Assembly (NCBI GenBank): GCA_036520135.1
Contig: DATDKF010000327.1
Location: 1-7,754, forward strand
Reading direction: 5' to 3'
Source: DASSUW01 sp036520135
GTDB lineage: Bacteria > Actinomycetota > Thermoleophilia > Solirubrobacterales > Solirubrobacteraceae
Length of the DNA: 7,754 nt
A model generated the notes under the pieces. The model did no database searches. It saw only the letters and a list, made by a program, of their open reading frames with translations, and was not told the DNA's origin. Position 1 is the stretch's first letter, and each line of letters begins with the position of its first letter. Positions 1 to 5,723 of the stretch are shown piece by piece. The translations under genes and the position numbers were made by a program.

Positions 1-582
1 GGCGTCCCGGTCGCCGCCGAGGGGCAGGCGCCGATCCACGTCGTCCACCGCGCCGCGCTGGCCGGCGTGCTGTGCGAGGTCGGCGCCGAGGGGCGCTACG
101 GCGCGCTCGACCTCGGTCCGCTGCCCGACCGCGCCGAGGCGTTGGCCGAGCTCGCGCGCCGCTACGCCGCGGCCCACGCGCCGTGCGGCGCCGAGGACTT
201 CGCCACATGGTCGGGGCTCCCGGCCGCCGACGTGCGGGCGGCGTGGGACGGGGAGCCGCGCATCGAGGGAGAGGCCAAGGAGGGGCCGGTGCGCCTGCTG
301 GGAGCGTTCGACGAGTGGCTGCTCGGCTGAGCCTCGCGCGCGCCGGTGCTCGCGCCGCGCCACGCCCGCCGTGTCGCCCCGGGCGGCGGCATCATCCGCC
401 CGGTGGCGATCGCCGACGGCCGCGCGTTCGCCACCTGGCGGCTCGATCGCCGGCGCGGCCACGTGGAGGTCGAGCCGTTCGGGCGGGTCACGCGGGCGAT
501 GAGGGACGGCATCGGGGCCGAGGTCGCCGCGATCAGCTCGTTCCTCGGCGTGGACCTGGCCCTGCTGACTGCGGCTGGGTAG
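1..582 (+). pseudogene. Winged-helix DNA-binding domain protein (HTH_42/AlkZ-like), 5'-truncated by the window and interrupted by an in-frame TGA
   Basis: The reading frame is open from base 1, so the N-terminus lies outside the window. It runs to a TGA at 328-330 and continues in the same frame to a TAG at 580-582. The part before the stop has family-like segments such as ELARRYAAAHAPCGAEDFATW and LLGAFDEWLLG. The part after it has LAPRHARRVAPGGGIIRP and FATWRL followed by VEPFG. I recognise this order as the C-terminal half of the winged-helix DNA-binding family related to AlkZ/YcaQ, in which these two blocks form one uninterrupted protein. The stop falls where family members usually have an aromatic residue, so TGG (Trp) to TGA is the simplest change. 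It could be a real nonsense mutation or a base-calling error. Members of the family related to AlkZ are DNA glycosylases, but many are uncharacterised, so no function is assigned. Family call fairly sure; broken state as read certain. Confidence 0.72.
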
Positions 583-624
583 GGAGGCGGTGCTCTGGCG
601 CGTTGCCACTCGTCCGCCGACCGT

Positions 625-663
625 CTGGCGACTTCGCCTTCATAGTGCAGGCGAACTCGCCAG
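625..663. repeat. Imperfect 15-bp inverted repeat (possible bidirectional terminator)
   Basis: The arms are 625-639 and 649-663. They pair at 14 of 15 positions (one C-C mismatch, 632 against 656) around the 9-base loop TCATAGTGC. The repeat lies in the 130-bp gap (583-712) between the convergent winged-helix and GNAT genes, where a terminator serving both strands is expected. Neither side has a T-tract, so it is not a textbook intrinsic terminator. A dispersed extragenic repeat is the other option. Nothing else was recognised in this gap. Confidence 0.5.
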
Positions 664-712
664 CGACCACCGACGCGGTCGACCCTCGCTCCCTCACCCA
701 GCCGCAGTTCGT

Positions 713-1168
713 CTACAGCTCCTTCTCACCCCAGAACGACGCGTAGCCGTTCCCGTTGTAGTCGGGGATGTCGCGGTAGCCGGAGCGGCGGTACATCTCC
801 ATCGCGGTGGTCATCGACGGCGCGGTGTCGAGCCGGACGCGGCGGTAGCCGAGGTCGCGCGCGGCGTCCTCGAGCGCATCGAGCAGGCGGCGGCCGTGGC
901 CGGCCCCGCGAGCGGACGGCACCACGAACATGCGCTTGATCTCCGCGACCCCGTCGTCGAGCCGCCGCACACCGCCGCCGGCGACCGCGCGGCACTCGTC
1001 CTCGAGCACGACGAACACCCCGTCGGGCGGCACCATCTCCCCGGGCGCGACCGTCGACGTCCGGTCCGGCGTCATCGGGCCGAGCTGCGCGGCGACCTCC
1101 GCCTCCATCGCCGCCACCAACGAGACCGCGGCCGGGTCGTCGCCGGGAACACGCCTGATCGAGATCAC
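713..1168 (-). CDS. GNAT family N-acetyltransferase
   Basis: This 151-residue protein is about the size of a single GNAT domain, which moves an acetyl group from acetyl-CoA to an amine. The substrate cannot be told. Motif A is clear: AEIKRMFVVP (residues 75-84) is the beta4 strand, and SARGAGHGRRLL (85-96) is the pyrophosphate-binding loop and following helix. The C-terminal part has the usual AMEMYRRSGYRDIPDY (122-137) block. The GTG at 1168 was chosen because the protein from there aligns without gaps to the N-terminus of the paralogous GNAT at 1904-2472. The open frame extends further upstream, but only antisense to the oxidoreductase gene. No Shine-Dalgarno is visible, so a leaderless mRNA is likely. 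The gene is divergent from the LLM oxidoreductase gene with only 18 bp between starts. The family is sure, the start fairly sure. Confidence 0.9.
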   Translation of the reverse strand: MISIRRVPGDDPAAVSLVAAMEAEVAAQLGPMTPDRTSTVAPGEMVPPDGVFVVLEDECRAVAGGGVRRLDDGVAEIKRMFVVPSARGAGHGRRLLDALEDAARDLGYRRVRLDTAPSMTTAMEMYRRSGYRDIPDYNGNGYASFWGEKEL

Positions 1169-1186
1169 GGCCCTATTGTCCAGGCC
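1169..1186. promoter_or_regulatory. Putative compact bidirectional promoter between GNAT and LLM genes
   Basis: The 18-bp gap ggccctattgtccaggcc separates the GTG (minus, 1168) and ATG (plus, 1187) starts. On the plus strand TATTGT (1174-1179) lies 7 bases before the ATG. On the minus strand GACAAT (1180-1175) lies 6 bases before the GTG. Each matches TATAAT at 4 of 6 positions, and they share five base pairs. The spacing suits transcription starting at the start codons themselves. The gap is flanked by GGCC on both sides. No -35 element is obvious. The function is inferred. Confidence 0.45.
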
Positions 1187-2014
1187 ATGCGGGTGTGCCT
1201 GATGATCGAGGGCCAGGAGGGCGTCACCTGGGACCAGTGGCGCGCGCTGGCGTCCACCGCGGAGCGGGCCGGGTTCGAGGCGTTGTTCCGCTCCGACCAC
1301 TACGAGTCGCTCGACGGCGGCGCGAACCTCGGCTCGCTCGACGCCTGGAGCACGGTCAACGCGCTCGCGACGCTCACGACGACGCTGCGGCTCGGCACGC
1401 TCGTCTCGCCGGCGACGTTCCGCCACCCGTCGGTGCTCGCGCGCGCCGCGACCACGGCGGACCACGTGAGCGGCGGTCGGATCGAGCTCGGCATCGGCGC
1501 CGGCTGGCACGAGGGCGAGCACCGCTCGTTCGGCTTCCCGTTCGACACGGTCAAGGACCGCTTCGACCGCTACACCGAGCAGGTGGAGATCGTGCACCGC
1601 TCGTGGGGGGACGAGCCGTTCGACTTCCGCGGCCGCTACTACGCGCTCGAGCGCTGCGACGCCCAGCCCAAGCCGCTCCAGAAGCCGCACCCGAACCTGA
1701 TCCTCGGCGGCCGCGCCGGCCCGCGCGGAGCCGCGCTCGCCGCCCGCTGGGCCGACGAGTACAACACGGCGTTCCCGACCGTGGAGGAGGCGAGGGAGCG
1801 GCGCGACCGGGTCGCGCGGGCCTGCGAGCAGGCGGGCCGGGAGATGATCACGTTCTCGGCGATGATCCGGCTCGAGGGGACCTCGGCCGAGCTCGTGGAG
1901 CGGCTACGCGGCCTGGCGGCGGCGGGCGTCGAGCGCGTGATGCTCCAGCACCTGGCGCATGACGACCTCGGCACGGTCGAGCGCGTCGGCGCCGAGGTGA
2001 TCCCGGCCGTCTAG
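1187..2014 (+). CDS. LLM class F420-dependent oxidoreductase (TIGR03560-like)
   Basis: This 275-residue protein has the (beta/alpha)8-barrel pattern of the luciferase-like monooxygenase superfamily. The N-terminal strand MRVCLMIEGQ is followed by EALFRSDHY (31-39), then the inner strand LRLGTLVSPATFRHPSVLAR (67-86). Next come GRIELGIGAGWHEGEH (97-112), the FDFRGRYYAL segment (145-154), and LILGGRAGPRGAALAARWAD (171-190). It resembles the actinobacterial subfamily annotated as probable F420-dependent oxidoreductase, Rv1855c type. Its members are thought to use reduced F420 rather than FMN, but the substrate is unknown. The ATG at 1187 starts exactly where the family begins. The frame extends far upstream, but that part is antisense to the GNAT gene and is not credible. 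There is no Shine-Dalgarno, so a leaderless mRNA is likely. Its 3' end overlaps the downstream GNAT gene antisense by 111 bases. Cofactor use is by family, not seen. Confidence 0.9.
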   Translation: MRVCLMIEGQEGVTWDQWRALASTAERAGFEALFRSDHYESLDGGANLGSLDAWSTVNALATLTTTLRLGTLVSPATFRHPSVLARAATTADHVSGGRIELGIGAGWHEGEHRSFGFPFDTVKDRFDRYTEQVEIVHRSWGDEPFDFRGRYYALERCDAQPKPLQKPHPNLILGGRAGPRGAALAARWADEYNTAFPTVEEARERRDRVARACEQAGREMITFSAMIRLEGTSAELVERLRGLAAAGVERVMLQHLAHDDLGTVERVGAEVIPAV

Positions 2015-2472
2015 GCGCTTCTCGAACCACGCCGCGCGCGGGTCGCCGACGAAGGCGCCGTTGTAGGCGGGGATCTCGCGGTAGCCGGCCGCGGCGTAGA
2101 GGCCCATGGCCGCGTGCGACCGGCGGCCGGTCATCAGCCGCAGCGTGTGGTAGCCGCGCCGCACTGCGGCCGCCTCGAGGGCGCTCAGCACGCGCCGCGA
2201 GTGGCCCTCGCCGCGGTGCCGCGGGTCGGTCCACATGCGCTTGATCTCGCCGATGCCGGGGCCGATCCGGCGCAGCGCGCCGCCGGCGATCGTCCGGCCT
2301 TCGGACTCCACGATCAGGAACGCCCCGCTCGGCGGGAGGAACTCGATCGGCGAGTACTGGTCGACGTCGGCGGCGACGTCGGGGCCGTAGAGGGTGTGGT
2401 ACTCCTGCCGCAGGCCCGCGAGCAGCGGCGCGGCGGCGGGCTGGGTGGGGAGACGAGCCGGAGAACCGTCAT
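1904..2472 (-). pseudogene. GNAT family N-acetyltransferase, apparent 1-base frameshift near the start
   Basis: The main frame gives a clear GNAT domain: GEIKRMWTDP, then the acetyl-CoA loop RHRGEGHSRR, then AAMGLYAAAGYREIPAYNGAF, ending the domain at WFEKRL. That frame has no ATG or GTG before the internal GTG at 2311, which would cut off the first strand and helix. The natural start is the ATG at 2472-2470 in another frame. The two frames join if one C is added to the run that reads CCCC on the minus strand (plus 2447-2450). The joined N-terminus, MTVLRLVSPTQPAAAPLLAG, then lines up without gaps with that of the GNAT at 713-1168. The length of 569 bases is one short of 190 codons. A tail of about 35 residues after WFEKRL lies antisense to the LLM gene and is probably not conserved. 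The break may be a sequencing error, in which case the gene is intact (189 residues). Confidence 0.8.
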
Positions 2473-2510
2473 GCCCGAACAGACGCCGCGGCCGCCGGGC
2501 TATTCCCGAC

Positions 2511-2516
2511 TATCCT
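2511..2516 (+). promoter_or_regulatory. Putative -10 element for ftsY operon
   Basis: TATCCT ends 10 bases before the GTG start of ftsY. Transcription would begin about three or four bases before the start codon, leaving almost no 5' leader. That agrees with the absence of a Shine-Dalgarno sequence. A second similar hexamer, TATTCC, sits 10 bp upstream (2501-2506). The 54-bp gap 2473-2526 also has to hold the promoter of the divergent GNAT gene, for which no good -10 was seen. Confidence 0.4.
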
Positions 2517-2526
2517 GCGCCGCGTC

Positions 2527-3525
2527 GTGGCGCGGGACTGGCACGAGCTCTTCCTCACCGACGGCGGCCACGCCGTCGCCGACTCGCCCGATCCCGGCGA
2601 GCCGGAGCGCCGCCGCGGCTTCTTCGGCCGCCTGCGCGACTCGATGCGCAAGACGCGAGAGGCGCTCGCCGCCGAGGTGCAGGCGACGCTGTTCGAGGGC
2701 GACCTCGACGAGGCCACCTGGGAGCGGCTCGAGGAGGCGCTGATCTACGCCGACGTCGGCGCGCGCACGACCGCCCAGGTCGTCGAGCGGCTCGAGCGCG
2801 AGGCCGAGGAGGGCGACCTCGTGGGCGGCGAGGCGCTGACCGGCCGCCTGGCCGAGCTGCTCGCCGAGCTCGCCCGCACCGGCGACGACACGATCGACAT
2901 CCGCCACGAGCCTGCGGTGATCCTCGTCGTCGGCGTCAACGGCACCGGCAAGACGACGACGATCGGCAAGCTCGCCTGGCACCTGCGCCACACGCTCGGC
3001 CAGAAGGTCGTCGTCGGCGCGGCCGACACGTTCCGCGCCGCCGCCGTCGAGCAGCTCGAGCGCTGGGCCGAGCGCGCCGACGTCGAGCTCGTCAAGGGCG
3101 CGGACGGGTCGGACCCCGGCGCCGTCGCGTTCGACGCTGTCGCGCGCGGGCGCGAGCGCGGCGCCGACGTCGTGATCGTCGACACCGCCGGGCGCCTCCA
3201 CACGCAGCACAACTTGATGGAGGAGCTGTCGAAGGTGCGACGGGTGATCACCAAGCAGATGCCGGACGCGCCGCACGAGACGCTGATGACCGTCGACGCC
3301 ACCACCGGCCAGAACGGCGTCCGCCAGGCGAAGCTGTTCGGCGACGCGGTGGGCGTGACCGGGATCGTGCTCACCAAGCTCGACGGGACGGCCAAGGGCG
3401 GCATCGCGCTGGCGATCGCCAACGAGCTGAACATCCCGGTGAAGCTGATCGGGATCGGCGAGCAGCTCGAGGACCTGCGGCCGTTCGATCCCGACGACTT
3501 CGCGCGCGCGCTGCTGACGGCATGA
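2527..3525 (+). CDS. ftsY: Signal recognition particle receptor GTPase FtsY
   Basis: FtsY is the membrane-associated receptor that docks SRP-bound ribosomes (through Ffh) at the Sec translocon. In this 332-residue protein all GTPase motifs are present. They are the P-loop GVNGTGKT (136-143), DTFRAAA (167-173), DTAGR (219-223), TKLD (283-286), and the closing GIGEQLEDLRPF (309-320). The N domain, a four-helix bundle, covers roughly 30-115. The A domain is short: only about 30 acidic and Gly/Pro-rich residues precede the basic GFFGRLRDSMRKTREAL segment. This is like FtsY proteins that bind membrane through a short amphipathic helix rather than a long acidic domain. The GTG at 2527 is the first start in frame that fits, with no Shine-Dalgarno before it. 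It heads a tight plus-strand operon and overlaps the dipeptidase gene by four bases (ATGA). The identity is secure. Confidence 0.97.
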   Translation: MARDWHELFLTDGGHAVADSPDPGEPERRRGFFGRLRDSMRKTREALAAEVQATLFEGDLDEATWERLEEALIYADVGARTTAQVVERLEREAEEGDLVGGEALTGRLAELLAELARTGDDTIDIRHEPAVILVVGVNGTGKTTTIGKLAWHLRHTLGQKVVVGAADTFRAAAVEQLERWAERADVELVKGADGSDPGAVAFDAVARGRERGADVVIVDTAGRLHTQHNLMEELSKVRRVITKQMPDAPHETLMTVDATTGQNGVRQAKLFGDAVGVTGIVLTKLDGTAKGGIALAIANELNIPVKLIGIGEQLEDLRPFDPDDFARALLTA

Positions 3526-4241
3526 TCGCGCTGCTGGTCGCGCTGGCGCTTGCACCCGGCCAGTTCGTCGCGCTCGACCGCGTGGACGGCACGATCCTGC
3601 AGGACATGCGCTACGCGACGAGCTACAACTTCGTCGGCCGGCGCATCAAGGGCTACCGCGAGCCGGTTTGCATCCTGACCCGCCCCGCCGCCCGCGCCCT
3701 GCATCGCGCGCAGCAGGCGCTCGCGCCGAAGGGGTACGGCCTGAAGGTCTACGACTGCTACCGCCCGACGCGCGCCGTCGACCAGTTCGCCCGCTGGGCC
3801 GGCAACCCCGCCGACCAGAAGATGAAGCGCGAGTTCTACCCGCACGTCGACAAGCGCCGGGCGTTCGATCTCGGCTACATCGCCCACCGCTCCGGCCACA
3901 GCCGCGGCAGCACGGTCGACCTCACGCTCGTCGCCCTGCCGCCGAAGACGCAGCCGCCGTGGGACGGCAAGCTGCGCTCGTGTTTCGCGCGCTACCGGCG
4001 CCGGTTCGCCGACAACAGCGTGAATATGGGCACCGGATATGACTGCATCGACCCGCACGCCCACACGTTCGACCGCCGCATCACGGGCCGCCCGCATCGC
4101 AACCGGCTGCTCCTCAGGCGCGCGATGGAGAAGGCGGGCTTCGCGCCCTACGACAACGAGTGGTGGCACTTCACGTTGCGCGGCGAGCCTTATCCTGAGA
4201 AGTACTTCAACTTCCCCGTCGCCCGTGATTCGTTGAGATAA
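3522..4241 (+). CDS. Exported D-alanyl-D-alanine dipeptidase (VanX/DdpX type, peptidase M15D)
   Basis: This 239-residue zinc peptidase is predicted to split D-Ala-D-Ala, the end of the cell wall precursor stem. The VanX signature is complete. SGHSRGSTVD (124-133) supplies zinc ligands H126 and D133. EWWHF (213-217) supplies the catalytic base E213 and third ligand H216. R81 in CYRPTRAV matches the transition-state arginine, and MGTGYD (169-174) is the usual substrate-pocket loop. A hydrophobic start (IALLVALALAPG) suggests export, although positive charges are lacking. There are four cysteines (50, 79, 154, 175), some of which may form disulfides. The ATG lies within the ftsY stop (ATGA), so translation is probably coupled. 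No vanH, vanA or two-component genes are adjacent, so a role in wall turnover or nutrient use is more likely than glycopeptide resistance. Family sure, role inferred. Confidence 0.93.
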   Translation: MIALLVALALAPGQFVALDRVDGTILQDMRYATSYNFVGRRIKGYREPVCILTRPAARALHRAQQALAPKGYGLKVYDCYRPTRAVDQFARWAGNPADQKMKREFYPHVDKRRAFDLGYIAHRSGHSRGSTVDLTLVALPPKTQPPWDGKLRSCFARYRRRFADNSVNMGTGYDCIDPHAHTFDRRITGRPHRNRLLLRRAMEKAGFAPYDNEWWHFTLRGEPYPEKYFNFPVARDSLR

Positions 4242-4246
4242 CCGAC

Positions 4247-4678
4247 ATGGACCCATGGCTGATCTGGCTGATTGCCGCGGTCGTCTTCGGCGTGGGGGAG
4301 ATCGCCACGCTGTCGTTCTTCCTGGCGCCGTTCGCGGGCGGCGCGCTGGTCGCCGCGCTGATCACCGGCCTCGGCGCCGGCGCAGCGATCGGCTGGGCGA
4401 CGTTCCTCGTCGTGTCCGTGGTCCTGCTCGCGGCGCTGCGGCCGCTCGCCCGCTCGCATCGCCGCCAGCCACCGCGGCTGCGCACCGGCACCGCGGCGCT
4501 GGTCGGGAGCACGGGCATGGTGGTCGAGCGGATCGCCAACGACGAGGGCGTCGGCTGCGTGCGGATCGGCGGCGAGGTGTGGACCGCCCGCGCGTACGAC
4601 GACGACGAGGTCATCGAGGCCGGCAAGAAGGTCCAGGTGGTCGAGATCAGGGGCGCCACCGCGCTCGTCACGGAATGA
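4247..4678 (+). CDS. NfeD-like membrane protein with C-terminal OB-fold domain
   Basis: This 143-residue protein has the short NfeD (NfeD1b-type) layout. Hydrophobic segments at about 4-22, 24-48 and 50-66 are followed by a basic stretch (RPLARSHRRQ) and then an OB-fold domain from about 80 to the end. That domain has typical phrases such as GTAALVGSTGMVVERI (81-96), VRIGGEVWTARA (105-116) and IEAGKKVQVVEIRGATALV (123-141). NfeD proteins are partners of stomatin/flotillin-like SPFH proteins, and the next gene is one. It starts 5 bases after the dipeptidase stop with no strong Shine-Dalgarno, so it probably depends on translation of the upstream genes. Its TGA overlaps the Shine-Dalgarno of the SPFH gene. 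The membrane topology is judged by eye. It has no N-terminal ClpP-like protease domain, which the long NfeD forms carry. Confidence 0.9.
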   Translation: MDPWLIWLIAAVVFGVGEIATLSFFLAPFAGGALVAALITGLGAGAAIGWATFLVVSVVLLAALRPLARSHRRQPPRLRTGTAALVGSTGMVVERIANDEGVGCVRIGGEVWTARAYDDDEVIEAGKKVQVVEIRGATALVTE

Positions 4679-4683
4679 GGAGG
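4678..4683 (+). promoter_or_regulatory. Ribosome binding site AGGAGG for the SPFH gene
   Basis: A perfect AGGAGG, 5 bases before the ATG at 4689, begins on the last base of the nfeD-like stop codon. It is the only consensus Shine-Dalgarno I see in the window. It fixes this start and suggests the SPFH protein is made at a higher rate than its operon neighbours. Confidence 0.85.
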
Positions 4684-4688
4684 CAGTA

Positions 4689-5723
4689 ATGGAAGCCGGA
4701 GTCATCGCGCTGATCGTCCTCGCCGTGTTCCTGTTCATCGTCGCGGCGTCCGGCGTGCGGATCGTGCCGCAGGCGCGGGCGGGGATCGTGGAGCGGCTCG
4801 GGCGCTACTCGCGCACCCTGGAGCCCGGCCTGGCGCTGATCGTGCCGTTCATGGACCGCGTCAAGCCGCTGCTGGACCTGCGCGAGCAGGTCGTGTCGTT
4901 CCCGCCCCAGCCGGTCATCACCGAAGACAACCTCGTCGTCGGGATCGACACCGTCATCTACTTCACGGTCACCGATCCGAAGGCGGCGACTTACGAGGTC
5001 GCGAACCCGCTGCAGGCGATCGAGCAGCTCACCGTGACCACGCTACGCAACGTGATCGGCGGCCTGACGCTGGAGGAGACGCTGACCTCGCGCGACAACG
5101 TGAACTCCCAGCTCCGGGTGGTCCTCGACGAGGCGACGGGCAAGTGGGGGATCCGCGTCAACCGCGTCGAGCTCAAGTCGGTGGAGCCGCCGCGCACGGT
5201 GCAGGAGGCGATGGAGAAGCAGATGCGCGCCGAGCGCGACCGTCGCGCCACGATCCTCACCGCCGAGGGCGTCAAGCAGTCGCAGATCCTCACCGCGGAG
5301 GGCGAGAAGCAGTCCGCGGTGCTCAAGGCCGAAGGCGCCCGCACCGCCGCGATCCTGCGGGCCGAGGGCGAGGCGAAGGCGATCGAGACGGTGTTCGGAG
5401 CCATCCACGACGGCGTGCCGGACGAGCGGCTGCTCTCGTACCAGTATCTGCAGATGCTCCCGCAGCTCGCGCAGGGCCCGGCGAGCAAGATCTTCGTGAT
5501 CCCGAGCGAGTTCACGCAGGCGCTCGGCAACCTCACCGAGCGGTTCGCGGACGCGCCGCCGCCGCGGCGCCCAGAGTCGCGGGCCGAGGTGCGCGAGGCC
5601 AGCGAGGCCGCCGCCGCCGACGCGCAGGCCGCCGCGGCCGCGGCGCGCGCGGCCGAGCAGGAGGCGACGAGCGCGCAGACGCCCGGCCAGCCGCGCGAGG
5701 AGCCGCCTACGCCATCGCCCTGA
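4689..5723 (+). CDS. SPFH/band 7 (stomatin/slipin-like) membrane protein
   Basis: This 344-residue protein begins with a single transmembrane anchor (about 4-21, IALIVLAVFLFIVAA region). The SPFH domain follows, with typical RIVPQARAGIVERLGRY (24-40), EPGLALIVPF (45-54) and QPVITEDNLVVGIDTVIYF (74-92). Then comes a helical region with AEG repeats (189-232) and the conserved block LLSYQYLQMLPQLA (248-261). The last 55 or so residues are rich in Ala, Glu and Pro and look disordered. SPFH proteins form large oligomeric rings or cages on the membrane that organise microdomains and often modulate proteases. The NfeD-like gene directly upstream is the standard partner. It could be named QmcA-like or slipin; the exact subfamily cannot be settled by eye. 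Its last 17 bases overlap the sthA 3' end on the other strand. Confidence 0.94.
   Translation: MEAGVIALIVLAVFLFIVAASGVRIVPQARAGIVERLGRYSRTLEPGLALIVPFMDRVKPLLDLREQVVSFPPQPVITEDNLVVGIDTVIYFTVTDPKAATYEVANPLQAIEQLTVTTLRNVIGGLTLEETLTSRDNVNSQLRVVLDEATGKWGIRVNRVELKSVEPPRTVQEAMEKQMRAERDRRATILTAEGVKQSQILTAEGEKQSAVLKAEGARTAAILRAEGEAKAIETVFGAIHDGVPDERLLSYQYLQMLPQLAQGPASKIFVIPSEFTQALGNLTERFADAPPPRRPESRAEVREASEAAAADAQAAAAAARAAEQEATSAQTPGQPREEPPTPSP
5253..5384 (+). repeat. Four tandem 11-residue (33-base) AEG repeats inside the SPFH gene
   Basis: Residues 189-232 consist of four consecutive 11-residue units: ILTAEGVKQSQ, ILTAEGEKQSA, VLKAEGARTAA and ILRAEGEAKAI. Each has a hydrophobic pair at positions 1-2 and AEG at 4-6. 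The hendecad period fits a straight or slightly right-handed coiled coil, as expected for the helical stalk of SPFH rings. The DNA repeats are diverged, so conservation is at the protein level. Confidence 0.85.

Noticed and set aside
328..345. TGA as a selenocysteine codon
   Set aside because: The position corresponds to an aromatic residue rather than a catalytic Cys. Base pairing downstream is no more than expected at this GC content, and the family is not known to contain selenocysteine.
590..1186. N-terminal extension of the LLM oxidoreductase to 590
   Set aside because: It runs antisense through the GNAT gene with His/Arg-rich nonsense. Family members start at the ATG at 1187.
1169..1690. 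N-terminal extension of the first GNAT to a start at 1690
   Set aside because: The extra 174 codons are antisense to the LLM oxidoreductase. The paralogous GNAT begins where the GTG at 1168 places the start.
2394..4241. 615-codon plus-strand open frame joining an Arg/Ala-rich stretch to the dipeptidase
   Set aside because: The first two thirds lie out of frame over ftsY and are Arg-rich nonsense. Only the part from 3522 is a real protein.
3522..4241. Vancomycin resistance locus
   Set aside because: There is a VanX-like dipeptidase but no D-lactate dehydrogenase, D-Ala-D-Lac ligase or VanRS genes nearby, and the protein appears exported rather than cytosolic.
2745..4256. 503-codon minus-strand open frame, and another at 2500-3555
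   Set aside because: Both are antisense to ftsY and the dipeptidase, whose motifs are complete. Their translations have no recognisable domain.
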